Source: Clostridiaceae bacterium (GTDB lineage: Bacteria > Bacillota > Clostridia > Acetivibrionales > DUMB01). From it: a DNA stretch of 47,888 nt. Below the pieces are notes generated by a model that searched no databases, was not told where the DNA came from, and saw only the letters and a list, made by a program, of their open reading frames with translations. Both the position numbers and the translations under genes were made by a program. Where the stretch lies: the NCBI GenBank assembly GCA_012840085.1, contig DUMB01000064.1:1-47888 (forward strand), given 5' to 3'. Numbering within the stretch: the stretch's first letter is position 1; each line of letters starts with the position of its first letter. Below are positions 7,335 through 15,769 of the stretch, piece after piece.

Positions 7335-7985
7335 ATGAAGCTTGGAAAAGTAATTGATGTTACTAAAAAAATATCGCAAGATATGACTGTATGGCCGGGG
7401 GATCCGGACGTTCATATTGCCAGGTGCTGCTCCATTGATGACGGGGATGATTTTAACCTGTCGAATATATCTATGGGACTACATACAGGTACACATGTAG
7501 ATGCCCCGCTGCACTTTATTAATGGCGGCAGGGATGTTTCGTCGGTGGACCCAGGCAATTTTTTAAGGTTTGTCAAGGTTTTCAGTGTGAATGTTGCAAA
7601 GTGCATAACAAGGGAAGATTTAAAAGACTTGCCTATCAATGAGGGGGACGCACTGTTTTTCAGGACTTCAAACAGTGATTTACCTGAGAACGGTGCTTTT
7701 AATCAGAACTATGTTTATTTGGATATATCGGCAGCAGAATATCTTCTCGAAAAAAAGGTGGAAGTAGTAGGAATAGACTATTTTTCCATAGATGGATATG
7801 AAGTAGAGGATTATCCTGTTCATAAACTCTTTTTGTCAAAGGGAGTTATAATCGTAGAGGGCTTATATTTGAAAGATGTAGCAGAGGGAGTGTATCTGTG
7901 TTCCTTCCTGCCTCTAAAGATCAATGGGGCAGATGGTTCACCTGTAAGAGCGGTGTTGATGGAGATAAATCCGGAAGTAAAATAA
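7335..7985 (+). CDS. Cyclase family protein (kynurenine-formamidase-like metal hydrolase)
   Basis: 216 residues, the normal size for the family. MGLHTGTHVDAPLHF (47-61) contains the metal-binding HxGTHxDxP motif (His50, His54, Asp56) and His60. A downstream segment with IDYFSIDGYEVEDYPVHKLF and VIIVEGLYLKDV matches the family's C-terminal (S)xDxxxxxxxPVHxxLL block. Members hydrolyse amide or cyclic bonds, for example N-formylkynurenine in KynB, but many anaerobic homologues have no known substrate. No kynurenine pathway genes are nearby, so I do not assign kynB. ATG 7335 follows GTGGAGGTAG. It lies 216 bases after the spermidine synthase gene on the same strand; no clear terminator separates them, so cotranscription is possible. 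Confidence 0.85.
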   Translation: MKLGKVIDVTKKISQDMTVWPGDPDVHIARCCSIDDGDDFNLSNISMGLHTGTHVDAPLHFINGGRDVSSVDPGNFLRFVKVFSVNVAKCITREDLKDLPINEGDALFFRTSNSDLPENGAFNQNYVYLDISAAEYLLEKKVEVVGIDYFSIDGYEVEDYPVHKLFLSKGVIIVEGLYLKDVAEGVYLCSFLPLKINGADGSPVRAVLMEINPEVK

Positions 7986-7999
7986 TTTTAAAAAATTAC

Positions 8000-8028
8000 T
8001 TGACATTTTATTTATTCCCGGTTAAAAT
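8000..8028 (+). promoter_or_regulatory. Promoter of the tRNA-Glu/tRNA-Asp genes
   Basis: TTGACA (8000-8005), 17-bp spacer, TAAAAT (8023-8028); near-consensus sigma-A promoter about 60 bases upstream of tRNA-Glu. Confidence 0.8.
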
Positions 8029-8089
8029 ATTTTTTGTCGCTGCTTAAATACGGTTTGATTATGTAACCTTATTTAACGCATGTAAATGT

Positions 8090-8164
8090 GGCCCATTGGT
8101 CAAGCGGTTAAGACACCGCCCTTTCACGGCGGTAACAGGGGTTCGAGTCCCCTATGGGTCACCA
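8090..8164 (+). tRNA. tRNA-Glu (anticodon TTC)
   Basis: A full cloverleaf can be drawn. The acceptor arms GGCCCAT and ATGGGTC pair with one G-T. The anticodon stem CCGCC/GGCGG encloses CTTTCAC, giving anticodon TTC. The T-arm has GGTTCGAGTCC, and CCA is encoded at 8162-8164. Confidence 0.95.
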
Positions 8165-8168
8165 AGGA

Positions 8169-8204
8169 GCAGAGACTAGAGCATAAAAAAGCCATGGTCT
8201 CTGC
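8169..8204 (+). other. Stem-loop between tRNA-Glu and tRNA-Asp
   Basis: GCAGAGAC (8169-8176) pairs perfectly with GTCTCTGC (8197-8204), and TTTT follows two bases later. It could be a weak terminator or a processing signal between the two tRNAs. Confidence 0.5.
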
Positions 8205-8210
8205 AGTTTT

Positions 8211-8287
8211 GGCCCGGTAGTTCAGTTGGTTAGAATGCCAGCCTGTCACGCTGGAGGTCGAGGGTTCGAGCCCCTTCCGGGTCGCCA
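8211..8287 (+). tRNA. tRNA-Asp (anticodon GTC)
   Basis: Acceptor arms GGCCCGG and CCGGGTC pair. The anticodon stem CCAGC/GCTGG encloses CTGTCAC, giving GTC. The T-arm GGTTCGAGCCC is normal and CCA is encoded at 8285-8287. Confidence 0.95.
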
Positions 8288-8289
8288 GA

Positions 8290-8325
8290 AAAACCTTGTA
8301 AACATAAAGTTTACAAGGTTTTTTG
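8290..8325 (+). terminator. Terminator of the tRNA-Asp transcript
   Basis: AAAACCTTGTAAAC pairs with GTTTACAAGGTTTT and runs into a T-tract. Strong stem. Confidence 0.85.
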
Positions 8326-8607
8326 TATTACTTGAGAAAACTCTTGTATTACCTGAAAAAATTCTTGTAATACCTTAGGTAACTCTCAGAGAATAAAAGC
8401 AAACAAGGAAGGGCTCGAATCCGAGAGGGCACGAGTCCCGTAAAAAAATGTGATGCATTAAAAAATGCGCTGGATGTACATTTTTGGACGAGTGTGCCGA
8501 GGGCTTTATTATTCATTATTACTTAGGAAATAATTTGACAAAAACTTATTAGTGAAACATATCCCGCTGGAAGGCCGTTGGACAGAGGAGGTTAAGGCTA
8601 AGTTTAA
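8326..8607. other. Non-coding gap between the tRNA terminator and the 3' end of the Cys/Met operon
   Basis: No gene seen. It holds short direct repeats of CTTGTATTACCTGA type (8320-8370), a bulged inverted repeat GGGCTCG/CGAGTCCC (8411-8439), and GGCTAAGTTTAAGGCTAAG direct repeats at about 8596-8614 that lead into the stem-loop described next. Confidence 0.4.
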
Positions 8608-8639
8608 GGCTAAGTGGTTTATTGCTTTTCCACTTAGCC
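8608..8639. terminator. Perfect 10-bp stem-loop downstream of the minus-strand Cys/Met operon
   Basis: GGCTAAGTGG (8608-8617) pairs exactly with CCACTTAGCC (8630-8639). It is the first strong stem past the end of the operon, but on the minus strand it has no T-run, so it may be an RNA-stabilising 3' structure rather than an intrinsic terminator. Confidence 0.4.
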
Positions 8640-8740
8640 AATACTTTTATTTTTTGGAAAGTGTTCATAATTAGCCAATATCTCTATTTCAAAGCTTGTT
8701 CAAAATCAGCCAACATTTCTATTTTAGAGCTTGTTCAAAA
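8634..8740 (-). repeat. Tandem duplication of the operon's 3' coding end (about 35-bp units)
   Basis: Three units begin at about 8634, 8671 and 8706, with steps of 37 and 35 bp. The right-most unit includes the real C-terminal codons and stop of the PLP enzyme gene (DFEQALK then TAG). The middle copy, beyond the stop, still reads ADFEQALK-stop on the minus strand, and the third is decayed (ANYEH). The 3' end of the gene has therefore been copied in tandem downstream of itself. Confidence 0.8.
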
Positions 8741-9852
8741 TCCTCAATCAGATCCTCTGTTTCTTCAAGCCCTACAGAAATTCTTATCAGGTTATCGGAA
8801 ATACCAAGCCTTTCTCTTTCGTGCCTGGGAACTGAGGCGTGGGACATTTTTGCAGGGTAAGATACTATTGTTTCAACTCCACCAAGGCTTACGGCCACTG
8901 CTGCCAGCTTAATGTTATTCATAAAGGATCTTGCTGTCTTATTGTCTGTTGTTTTAAAGGACAGCACAGCACCCGGACCTTGAGCCTGTGAAAAATGGAT
9001 TTCCCTGCCCGGGTGATTTTCAAGGCCGGGATAAAAAACTTCGGATACCTTAGGTTGTTCTGAAAGCCATTTAGCAAGAATAAGGGCACTGTTCTGCTGG
9101 TAGTCCATCCGTACTTTGAGAGTTTTTAATCCTCTTAAAAGAAGCCAGCTGTCCTGAGGTCCCAATACTGCTCCAAAGCCGTTCTGGATGGAGTATATCT
9201 TTCTTGCCAGCTCTTTTCCTTTTACAACCACCAGGCCGCCAACAACATCGCTGTGCCCTCCGATAAACTTTGTTGCACTGTGTATGACAATATCAGCTCC
9301 CAGCTCAAGAGGGCGCTGCAGATATGGCGACATGAAAGTATTGTCTACTATTACAAGCTGCCCCTTATTTTTTGCTATATTAATTGCTCCTTTAAGGTCC
9401 GTTATCTTCATTAGGGGATTGGAAGGGGTTTCAAGAAAAATTGCTTTTGTGTTGCTCTTTATGCTGTGTTCTAATTCTGACAAATCACTGGCGTTTGTAA
9501 AAGATAGCTCAATTCCATATCTGTTAAAAATGCTGTTGGCTGCCCTGTATGTACCACCGTAGACGTCTTCACATATAACGATATGGTCCCCTGATGAAAA
9601 CATGGACAATACTGATGAAATAGCCGCCATACCGGAAGAAAAAGCAAAACCCTTATCCCCGCTCTCAAGGATTGCGATGGTTTCTTCAAGGGCTTTGCGT
9701 GTAGGATTTCCGGAGCGTGAGTAGTCAAACTCAGGCGGGTTGTCAATATCCTTCTGATGGTAAGTGGATGCCTGATAGATAGGGATGCTTAAAGCACCTG
9801 TGTGTTTATCAATTTCGTATCCGTTATGAATAACCTTTGTTCCAAACTTCAT
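8719..9852 (-). CDS. Cys/Met metabolism PLP-dependent enzyme (cystathionine gamma-lyase/beta-lyase type)
   Basis: 377 residues, the standard length for this fold-type I family. PLP lysine is Lys195 in HSATKFIGGHSDVVGG (191-206). Asp170 in IVDNTF, Tyr44-Ser-Arg in FDYSRSGNPTR, and the SSGMAAI cofactor-binding turn (72-78) are all present. Family members cleave or form cystathionine (MetB/MetC/MccB) or make homocysteine from acylhomoserine. Sequence alone does not separate them for me, but the VVGG ending after the PLP motif and the cysK neighbour favour a transsulfuration lyase. It is the last gene of the operon; GGAGGAATAGAAT just upstream overlaps the stop of the preceding paralogue, so translation is coupled. 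The 3' end is tandemly duplicated downstream. Confidence 0.88.
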   Translation of the reverse strand: MKFGTKVIHNGYEIDKHTGALSIPIYQASTYHQKDIDNPPEFDYSRSGNPTRKALEETIAILESGDKGFAFSSGMAAISSVLSMFSSGDHIVICEDVYGGTYRAANSIFNRYGIELSFTNASDLSELEHSIKSNTKAIFLETPSNPLMKITDLKGAINIAKNKGQLVIVDNTFMSPYLQRPLELGADIVIHSATKFIGGHSDVVGGLVVVKGKELARKIYSIQNGFGAVLGPQDSWLLLRGLKTLKVRMDYQQNSALILAKWLSEQPKVSEVFYPGLENHPGREIHFSQAQGPGAVLSFKTTDNKTARSFMNNIKLAAVAVSLGGVETIVSYPAKMSHASVPRHERERLGISDNLIRISVGLEETEDLIEDFEQALK

Positions 9853-9855
9853 ATT

Positions 9856-11007
9856 CTATTCCTCCATAGCTTGTTCCAAGTCATTAATAATATCTTCTGC
9901 TGCTTCGATGCCTATGGAAAGCCTGAGAAGCTTGTCGTTTACCCCCAAGCGCTCTCTTATTTCCAGTGGAATGGCGGAATGGGTCTGAACAGCAGGGTAG
10001 GTAATAAGGCTCTCGACACCTCCGAGACTTTCGGCAAATGCTATAACCTTGACACCGCACAGTATTTTTTCAACAAGCTGTATGTCTCTGACGGTGAAAG
10101 AAATCATAGCTCCGAAACCTGAAGACTGCTTTTTGGATATCTCATAGCCCTCGTGGTCAGGCAGTCCGACATAATACACCTTTTCAACATGAGGGTTTGT
10201 TTTGAGCCATGATGCCACAGCTAATGCATTTTTTTCCTGGGCTTTTATCCTGACACCGAGGGTCTTAATGCCACGAAGCATCAACCAGCTGTCAAAGGGA
10301 GCTAATACTGAGCCTACTGACTTTTGAATTAATTTTAATTTCTCTGAGATGTTTTCATCATTGACAACAATGAACCCGGCAAGAGTATCGTTATGACCAC
10401 CCAGGTACTTAGTGCCGCTGTGTACCACAATATCAGCACCAAGTTCAATAGGGCGCTGGAAATAGGGTGTCAGGAATGTGTTGTCTACAACAGTCAGTAT
10501 ATTGTGGGACCTGGCTATTTCAACAACAGCTTGTATATCTGTTACCTTCATCATAGGATTGGAAGGGGTTTCAATAAAGAAGGCTTTAGTATTGTTTTTA
10601 ATCGACTGAAGGACATTTTCAAGACTGCTTGTATCAGTATACGAAAATTCTAAGCCCTTTTTTTTATATATTTCCTCAAAAAGCCTGTAAGTTCCACCGT
10701 ACAAGTCATCTGAAACTACGATATGGTCACCCGGCGAAAATATCTCCATTAAAGCAGTAATAGCCGCCATCCCGCTTGAGAAGGCAAAGCCTGCAAGGCC
10801 GTTTTCCAGTATGGCAAGGGTATTTTCAAGTTCTTCTCTAGTAGGGTTCTGAAGCCTTGAATAGTCATAGCCTGTAGTTTGATATAGCCCGGGATGTCTG
10901 AATGTAGCACTTTGATATATGGGAAAGCTTACTGCTCCCGTCTGGGGATCAAAGCCCCTGTATCCATGAACAAGTTTCGTCTCTATACATAAAGTATTCT
11001 TTTCCAT
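9856..11007 (-). CDS. Cys/Met metabolism PLP-dependent enzyme, second paralogue
   Basis: 383 residues. Lys200 in HSGTKYLGGHNDTLAGF (197-213) is the PLP lysine; Asp175 (VVDNTF), YDYSRLQNPTR (47-57) and SSGMAAI (77-83) complete the cofactor site. It shares its whole architecture with the neighbouring gene but differs around the active-site lysine (HNDTLAG against HSDVVGG), so the two probably divide the work, for example a gamma-synthase or homocysteine-forming step and a lyase step. I cannot assign metB, metC, metI or mccB safely. ATG 11007 follows a GGTGG-type site. Three bases separate it from the next gene. A 57-base gap separates it from the ABC ATPase upstream, in the same operon direction. 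Confidence 0.88.
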   Translation of the reverse strand: MEKNTLCIETKLVHGYRGFDPQTGAVSFPIYQSATFRHPGLYQTTGYDYSRLQNPTREELENTLAILENGLAGFAFSSGMAAITALMEIFSPGDHIVVSDDLYGGTYRLFEEIYKKKGLEFSYTDTSSLENVLQSIKNNTKAFFIETPSNPMMKVTDIQAVVEIARSHNILTVVDNTFLTPYFQRPIELGADIVVHSGTKYLGGHNDTLAGFIVVNDENISEKLKLIQKSVGSVLAPFDSWLMLRGIKTLGVRIKAQEKNALAVASWLKTNPHVEKVYYVGLPDHEGYEISKKQSSGFGAMISFTVRDIQLVEKILCGVKVIAFAESLGGVESLITYPAVQTHSAIPLEIRERLGVNDKLLRLSIGIEAAEDIINDLEQAMEE

Positions 11008-11064
11008 ATAACCACCTCCATCTTACAAGCAATAAATATAAATAACTCGCAGATAATAAATAAC

Positions 11065-11838
11065 TCACAAATAATATTCAATGGTATCTTTTTGCTTCAT
11101 TTCAAACTCGGCAAACACTCTGTCCCTTATTCTAAGGAAGTCAGGATGTGTCCTGTCTCTCTTCCTTGCAAGGGGTACGTTAATTATGCTTTTAATCCTG
11201 CCGGGATAGGCAGTCATTATCACTATCCTGTCTGCAAGATAGACCGACTCGTCAATATCATGGGTAACAAATATGATGGTCTTCTTTTTCTTTTGCCATA
11301 TATTAGACACTTCTTCCTGCATCTTCATTCTGGTGAGCGCATCAAGGGCTCCGAATGGTTCATCCATAAACACAATATCCGGGTCTACTGCCAATGCCCT
11401 GGCGATTGCCACTCTTTGCTGCATTCCGCCTGAAAGTTGATAAGGGTGGTGCTTTTTAAATTCTCCCAGGCCAACAAGTTCAATATATTCATCGGCAATT
11501 TCTTTAATATCCTTTTTATCCAATCCAAGAGACTCGAGGCCTAGCTGGACATTGCCCTGTACAGTCCGCCAGGGAAGCAGTCCGTAATTCTGGAATATAG
11601 TCACATGCTTTATTGAGGGCTTCTCTACTGGTTTGCCATCTATAGTTATACTGCCTTCAGAGGGCTTCTCAAAGCCTGCCAGTAAATTCAATAAAGTAGT
11701 TTTTCCGCAGCCGCTGGGGCCAAGAAGGCATATGAATTCACCTTTCTCTATACTTAGATTCGCACCATCCAGGGCTTTTTGGTTGTTGTTTGGGCTCTGA
11801 TTATATATTTTTGAGACATTTTTTATTTCTATGTACAT
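11065..11838 (-). CDS. ABC transporter ATPase, nitrate/sulfonate/taurine type
   Basis: 257 residues. Walker A GPSGCGKTT (40-48), Q-loop Gln83 in IFQNYGLLPW, signature LSGGMQQR (135-142), Walker B IVFMDEPFGALD (155-166) and H-loop His193 in VTHDIDES are all intact. The FxNYGLLPW and DEPFGALDALTR forms are characteristic of the SsuB/TauB/NrtD group that powers import of sulfonates, taurine, nitrate, bicarbonate or thiamine precursors. The ATG directly follows the permease stop (TAA-ATG), and the ribosome site AGAGGG lies inside the permease end, so the two are translationally coupled. With the permease and binding protein it forms a complete importer. The substrate is discussed under the binding protein. 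Confidence 0.92.
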   Translation of the reverse strand: MYIEIKNVSKIYNQSPNNNQKALDGANLSIEKGEFICLLGPSGCGKTTLLNLLAGFEKPSEGSITIDGKPVEKPSIKHVTIFQNYGLLPWRTVQGNVQLGLESLGLDKKDIKEIADEYIELVGLGEFKKHHPYQLSGGMQQRVAIARALAVDPDIVFMDEPFGALDALTRMKMQEEVSNIWQKKKKTIIFVTHDIDESVYLADRIVIMTAYPGRIKSIINVPLARKRDRTHPDFLRIRDRVFAEFEMKQKDTIEYYL

Positions 11839-12738
11839 TTATATCCCTCTTTCATTTGGCAAGATACCCCAGTTTTTACCTATCCACTTTTCAAGCATTC
11901 CAATAGCTTTATCAAGAAGCAGGCCGGAAATACCGATAAATATTATGCCTGCCAGCACTAAATCTGACCGCAGGTTGTTTCTGGCATCAATTATCAGAAA
12001 ACCTAGTCCTGACTGAGCACCAACCATTTCACCCGCTACGAGGAACACCCATGCCGAACCCAGTGCAATATGAAGGCCGGTGGCTATATGCGGAAATGCA
12101 GCGGGAAAAATTATTTTGTAAAATACCTGTGCCTGCTTAAGCCCGAAATTCTTTGCAACTTTTAAATAAGTCTGGTCTACTTTTCCTACAGAAGACACCG
12201 TTGATAGCAGGACAGGGTAGAAGGCAGCTATAAAAATTATTACTATAGCCGGAATATCGCCGATTCCAAACCATAGTACAATAAAGGGAAACCAGGCTAT
12301 GGGCGATACCGGCCTTAATACCTGCACTATCGGGTCAATAATTTCCCATAACTTTCTAAACCATCCTAATATAAGTCCTAATATTATACCGCAAACAATG
12401 GCGGTTGAGTAGCCCAAAATAAAGCGCAACATACTGGTTTGTATGTGGGCAAACAGGGTGCCGTCAGCTATAAGTTCCTTCATCCCTGAAAGAACATCAA
12501 TGGGTGAGGGAAACAGGGAGCGGTCATATTTATTCGACAGCACTATTCCGCCCCAGACTGCAATCAAAAGCAGCAACCCGATAAAGGTATTAACCGGTTT
12601 TCTGATCTTTCCCATGTTAATGTTGTTTTTGATTTTTCCACTGTTAGTCTTTGCTGTTTTTTCCATATTAGTCTTCCTTAACGTTCCCATACAAAGCCTT
12701 CCCAAATCAGTCTTCATAATTTTTCCCCTGGTCTTCAT
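11839..12738 (-). CDS. ABC transporter permease, nitrate/sulfonate/taurine type
   Basis: 299 residues if it starts at 12738. A Lys/Asn/Thr-rich cytosolic N-terminus of about 48 residues precedes about six membrane helices (GLLLLIAVWGGIVLS, GYSTAIVCGIILGLILGW, IPAIVIIFIAAFYPVLLS and others). The ATPase-coupling loop is visible as AKNFGLKQAQVFYKIIFPAA, the BPD_transp_1/EAA motif. GEMVGAQSGLGFLI and SPIAWFPFIVLWFGIGD are typical of SsuC/TauC. The long charged leader is unusual; an internal ATG with AGGGG upstream (residue 8) is another possible start. It lies 6 bases after the binding-protein gene and abuts the ATPase gene. Confidence 0.92.
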   Translation of the reverse strand: MKTRGKIMKTDLGRLCMGTLRKTNMEKTAKTNSGKIKNNINMGKIRKPVNTFIGLLLLIAVWGGIVLSNKYDRSLFPSPIDVLSGMKELIADGTLFAHIQTSMLRFILGYSTAIVCGIILGLILGWFRKLWEIIDPIVQVLRPVSPIAWFPFIVLWFGIGDIPAIVIIFIAAFYPVLLSTVSSVGKVDQTYLKVAKNFGLKQAQVFYKIIFPAAFPHIATGLHIALGSAWVFLVAGEMVGAQSGLGFLIIDARNNLRSDLVLAGIIFIGISGLLLDKAIGMLEKWIGKNWGILPNERGI

Positions 12739-12744
12739 GATTTA

Positions 12745-13767
12745 TCACTTCACCTTTTCAATTAATGAACTGTCTACAAAATCATTGTAAGGCGGAGGAT
12801 TTTTGGATAAGTCCATTTCAATCATGTAGTCTCTCAGAGCATTGTAGTCTTTTTCGTAGATTTTTAAATCCTTGTAGCTGATCCATTCCAGTGATAAATC
12901 CAGAACATCTTGTTCAACCTTCAAGTACTGCTTTGCAATATCGTTAACCTTTTCTCCTTTTGAATTTATGTAGCTGCCGGCATCAACATATTCTTTTACA
13001 AGTTCAAAAGCAGCATCGTTATTGCCTTTTATAAACTCATTTCTTAATACCAGTGAGCAGCATACAGAATCCTCCCATATGTCCTGTGACTTGAACAGTA
13101 CTTTTCCTGTGCTGTTTGCAACTGATTTAGCACCAAAAGGCTCGGCAACCAGATAGCCGGATATGCGTCCCTCTGCAAGAGCTGCAGGCATTTCCGGCGG
13201 CGGGAGTTCTATCACTTTCAAGTCTGAAAAATTCATGCCGGCATCTTTAAGCATCTGGTATAATAAAATATTATGAGTGGAGAGCCTGTGAGGTATGGCA
13301 AAGGTTTTGCCCTTTAAATCAGCCGTGTCGTTTATATCCTGCGAGACTACCACTACATTTCCGTCGCGGTGGCCTAAAGCCACTGCTTTCAGGTCGATAC
13401 CCTGCTCTTTTGCTTTTATCGCAAGCTCGATCAGAACTGAGGCTCCGTCAACCTTTCCGGTGTTCAAGGCATCCATCAGTTCCGGCCATGAACCGAATTT
13501 TACAAGCTCGATATCAATATTCTTGAAGTTATGTTTGCCAAGTTCGTTTTCTATGTACAAGGGCAACGCATGAGTTATAGGAAGATAGGCGATTTTTACA
13601 GTTTGTTTTGATGAACCGTTTGCAGTTTCATTGCCTATGGTTTCCTTGCTACCGGTATCCCTGGTTGCGCCGCATGCAGACAGAGCAACCGTCACTGCAA
13701 TGAAGACAGCTATTATGATAACTTTTTTAGTGATTTTAGTAATTTTATTTATTTTATTAATCTGCAT
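12745..13767 (-). CDS. ABC transporter substrate-binding lipoprotein, nitrate/sulfonate/bicarbonate family
   Basis: 340 residues from ATG 13767, preceded by TAGGAGGGTA; a longer frame upstream overlaps cooS and lacks support. A lipobox LSAC places the lipidated Cys at 32, so the protein sits on the outer face of the membrane. Features of the NrtA/SsuA/TauA group are VKIAYLPITHALPLYIE, the gating region GKVDGASVLIELAIKA, and FAIPHRLSTHNILLYQMLKD. The STHN segment recalls NrtA/CmpA-type nitrate or bicarbonate binders more than classical sulfonate binders, while cysteine-synthesis neighbours argue for a sulfur compound. I leave the ligand open. Its ribosome site overlaps the cooS stop, so it is probably coupled to the CO dehydrogenase gene. 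Confidence 0.88.
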   Translation of the reverse strand: MQINKINKITKITKKVIIIAVFIAVTVALSACGATRDTGSKETIGNETANGSSKQTVKIAYLPITHALPLYIENELGKHNFKNIDIELVKFGSWPELMDALNTGKVDGASVLIELAIKAKEQGIDLKAVALGHRDGNVVVVSQDINDTADLKGKTFAIPHRLSTHNILLYQMLKDAGMNFSDLKVIELPPPEMPAALAEGRISGYLVAEPFGAKSVANSTGKVLFKSQDIWEDSVCCSLVLRNEFIKGNNDAAFELVKEYVDAGSYINSKGEKVNDIAKQYLKVEQDVLDLSLEWISYKDLKIYEKDYNALRDYMIEMDLSKNPPPYNDFVDSSLIEKVK

Positions 13768-13777
13768 AAATACCCTC

Positions 13778-15745
13778 CTATTTCCATCCAAGATTATTCC
13801 TTTTTCTTTTAATATGCATCTTGATAGCCTGAGCTGCCAGTTCCGGGTACGGCTCTGTATAAATCTTCGCTCCAAGCTCTTCAAGAGCCCCGTTGCCTCC
13901 AAAATAATCTGCAATATTGTTGCTTCCGCGCTCCATTTCTCCATCAGCGGAACCTTCCACAGGTTTAGGATTCGGCACCGGTATCGGAGCAGGGAATCCC
14001 ACGAGATTTGATACCCCGTGCATCAAAAAGCTTAAACCCTGTCCTACAGTCTTTTCATTACCAGGCTCAGGACCGACGAACATAAACGGCATATCCTTTA
14101 TCGCTATACCCATCTCCTCGGATAGGGCTATAAAAAGCCTCAATGTCCTGGTATTGTCAACACATCCGCCTACAGCCATTACTGGTGGAACGTTGTACTG
14201 CTCAATAACTTTTTTCAGGCCGTCGCCGCAGAACTGTGACGCATGTTGGCTGCACAGGCCTGCATTTAACAGGGCATGGGAGCTGCAGCCTGTAGTCAGA
14301 ATCAGGATATCTGATTCTATGAGTTTCCTTGCAATGGTTACGTGGTTGCTTTCATAAGCTACTTTGGGTGTATTGCAGCCTACAACTGTGGCTATTCCTT
14401 TGAGAGTTCCGTCTTTTAAAAGATTAGCAATGTTTTTAATACCTCCGAGAGCATTTACGATACTTTCGAAACTCCAGCCACCGTATGCCTTTGTAACTTT
14501 CCGTGGAATTTTTATCTTGCTTCTGTCCCGGTCCTTAAAAGCTTCAACAGCCGTTTTGGCTATTGTATAAGCGTCTTTATCAAGGGTGTCAGGCTTTTCA
14601 GGATCAAAGGGAAGATGTATGGCACCAGGAATTCTGTTTGAATTGCAGGTAGTTATGACTTTTGTGCCATAGCAGTCGGCAAGTATTTTCATACCGGGTA
14701 TAACGCATTGCATATCGACAACTATGCAATCAACTGCGCCGGTTCCAATGACAAATTCCTGTCCAAGGATATTAGTAACGGTGGGGATGCCATACCTTGC
14801 CAGAAGCTCAGTGCCTGTGCAGCAAAGCCCTCCGACAACAATTCCCTTTGCACCGTAATCTTTTGCAAGCTGCTGTATCTCCGGAAGTTTGATTTTTTCA
14901 AGAACCTTCTCAATCATTACAGGAGAATGGCCGTGAACAAGTATATTTACATGGTCTTCCTTCATGATGCCGTAATTTACTTCTGTTTCTTTAGGCTCAG
15001 GTATTCCGAACAGCATTTCAGTAGCAAGGGAAGAGCCAAACAGCGTGCTGTAGCAATAGGCAAGTGCTGAGCGTTTTTCCTGGCCTGCAATAGCCTTCCA
15101 GTCGGTGCAGCTTCCAAGAGTCGTCATGTGAAGGGCTTCCATTATTTCATAGGATGCCGAACGGGGGAGGACATCAATTTTATTCCACAAATCTTTTCTT
15201 TCCCGGGGTGCAAAAACATCAAGAAGACGAATATTTTTGTTGTCCATTCTGGACAGGTCTTCGATGAGTATATCTGCAATTTCGCCTGCCAGCTGCTCGA
15301 CAGTTTTATTGTGAATTTCCAGGCCGAGCTTTTCAGCCATGTCCATTATTCTGCTGACACCTTTGAGTTTAAGGTTTATTTTACCCTCTGCGATACCCTT
15401 TATTGTATATATTATTTCATGGGCATGCCTTCCGTGGGCGGCAAGCCCGGAAACAAGCGACCTTATAATGTTGCTGATAACAATTTCATCCTGGCTTCTT
15501 CCGCAGATGCCCCTGGGACTTTTCTCAGTGATGCGGCATGGGCCCCACTGGCACATCCTGCAGCAGGTGCCTTTAAGTCCGAAACTGCACTGGGGCTGCT
15601 GGCTGGCAAATCTGTCGAGATAAGTTTCGTTGCCGTCTGCTGCGATTTTCTCTATCAAATCTTTAGTTGCCGGATTTGGAGTTTTCTGCAGTACTTCATC
15701 TTTTTCCGGCATATCTACGTTTAAATACGGATATTTATAACTCAT
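13778..15745 (-). CDS. cooS: Anaerobic carbon monoxide dehydrogenase, nickel-iron catalytic subunit
   Basis: 655 residues, about the normal CooS length. It interconverts CO and CO2 with low-potential electrons at a Ni-Fe-S C-cluster. All metal ligands seem present by comparison with CooS-II of Carboxydothermus: D-cluster Cys53 and Cys61; B-cluster Cys62, Cys65, Cys70, Cys81 (GTCCRMCQWGPC...GICG); C-cluster HGH (271-273), Cys308/309 (GLCCTG), Cys347 (MQCVIPG), Cys457 (VGCN), Cys487 (TTGCSSHALL) and Cys528 (GGCVDN). Catalytic Lys565 lies in NEKTV, and His104/His107 are kept. The next two His of the proposed proton path are Glu110 and Tyr113. No cooF, cooC, hydrogenase or acetyl-CoA synthase gene is near. 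ATG 15745 follows AAAAGGGGGC. It sits between cysK and an ABC importer in one operon. Confidence 0.93.
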   Translation of the reverse strand: MSYKYPYLNVDMPEKDEVLQKTPNPATKDLIEKIAADGNETYLDRFASQQPQCSFGLKGTCCRMCQWGPCRITEKSPRGICGRSQDEIVISNIIRSLVSGLAAHGRHAHEIIYTIKGIAEGKINLKLKGVSRIMDMAEKLGLEIHNKTVEQLAGEIADILIEDLSRMDNKNIRLLDVFAPRERKDLWNKIDVLPRSASYEIMEALHMTTLGSCTDWKAIAGQEKRSALAYCYSTLFGSSLATEMLFGIPEPKETEVNYGIMKEDHVNILVHGHSPVMIEKVLEKIKLPEIQQLAKDYGAKGIVVGGLCCTGTELLARYGIPTVTNILGQEFVIGTGAVDCIVVDMQCVIPGMKILADCYGTKVITTCNSNRIPGAIHLPFDPEKPDTLDKDAYTIAKTAVEAFKDRDRSKIKIPRKVTKAYGGWSFESIVNALGGIKNIANLLKDGTLKGIATVVGCNTPKVAYESNHVTIARKLIESDILILTTGCSSHALLNAGLCSQHASQFCGDGLKKVIEQYNVPPVMAVGGCVDNTRTLRLFIALSEEMGIAIKDMPFMFVGPEPGNEKTVGQGLSFLMHGVSNLVGFPAPIPVPNPKPVEGSADGEMERGSNNIADYFGGNGALEELGAKIYTEPYPELAAQAIKMHIKRKRNNLGWK

Positions 15746-15769
15746 TTCGAGCCCCCTTTTTTGTTCACT

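Noticed and set aside
13768..13944. N-terminal extension of the importer binding protein
   Set aside because: It overlaps the 3' end of cooS; the lipoprotein signal and the AGGAGGG site fix the start at 13767.
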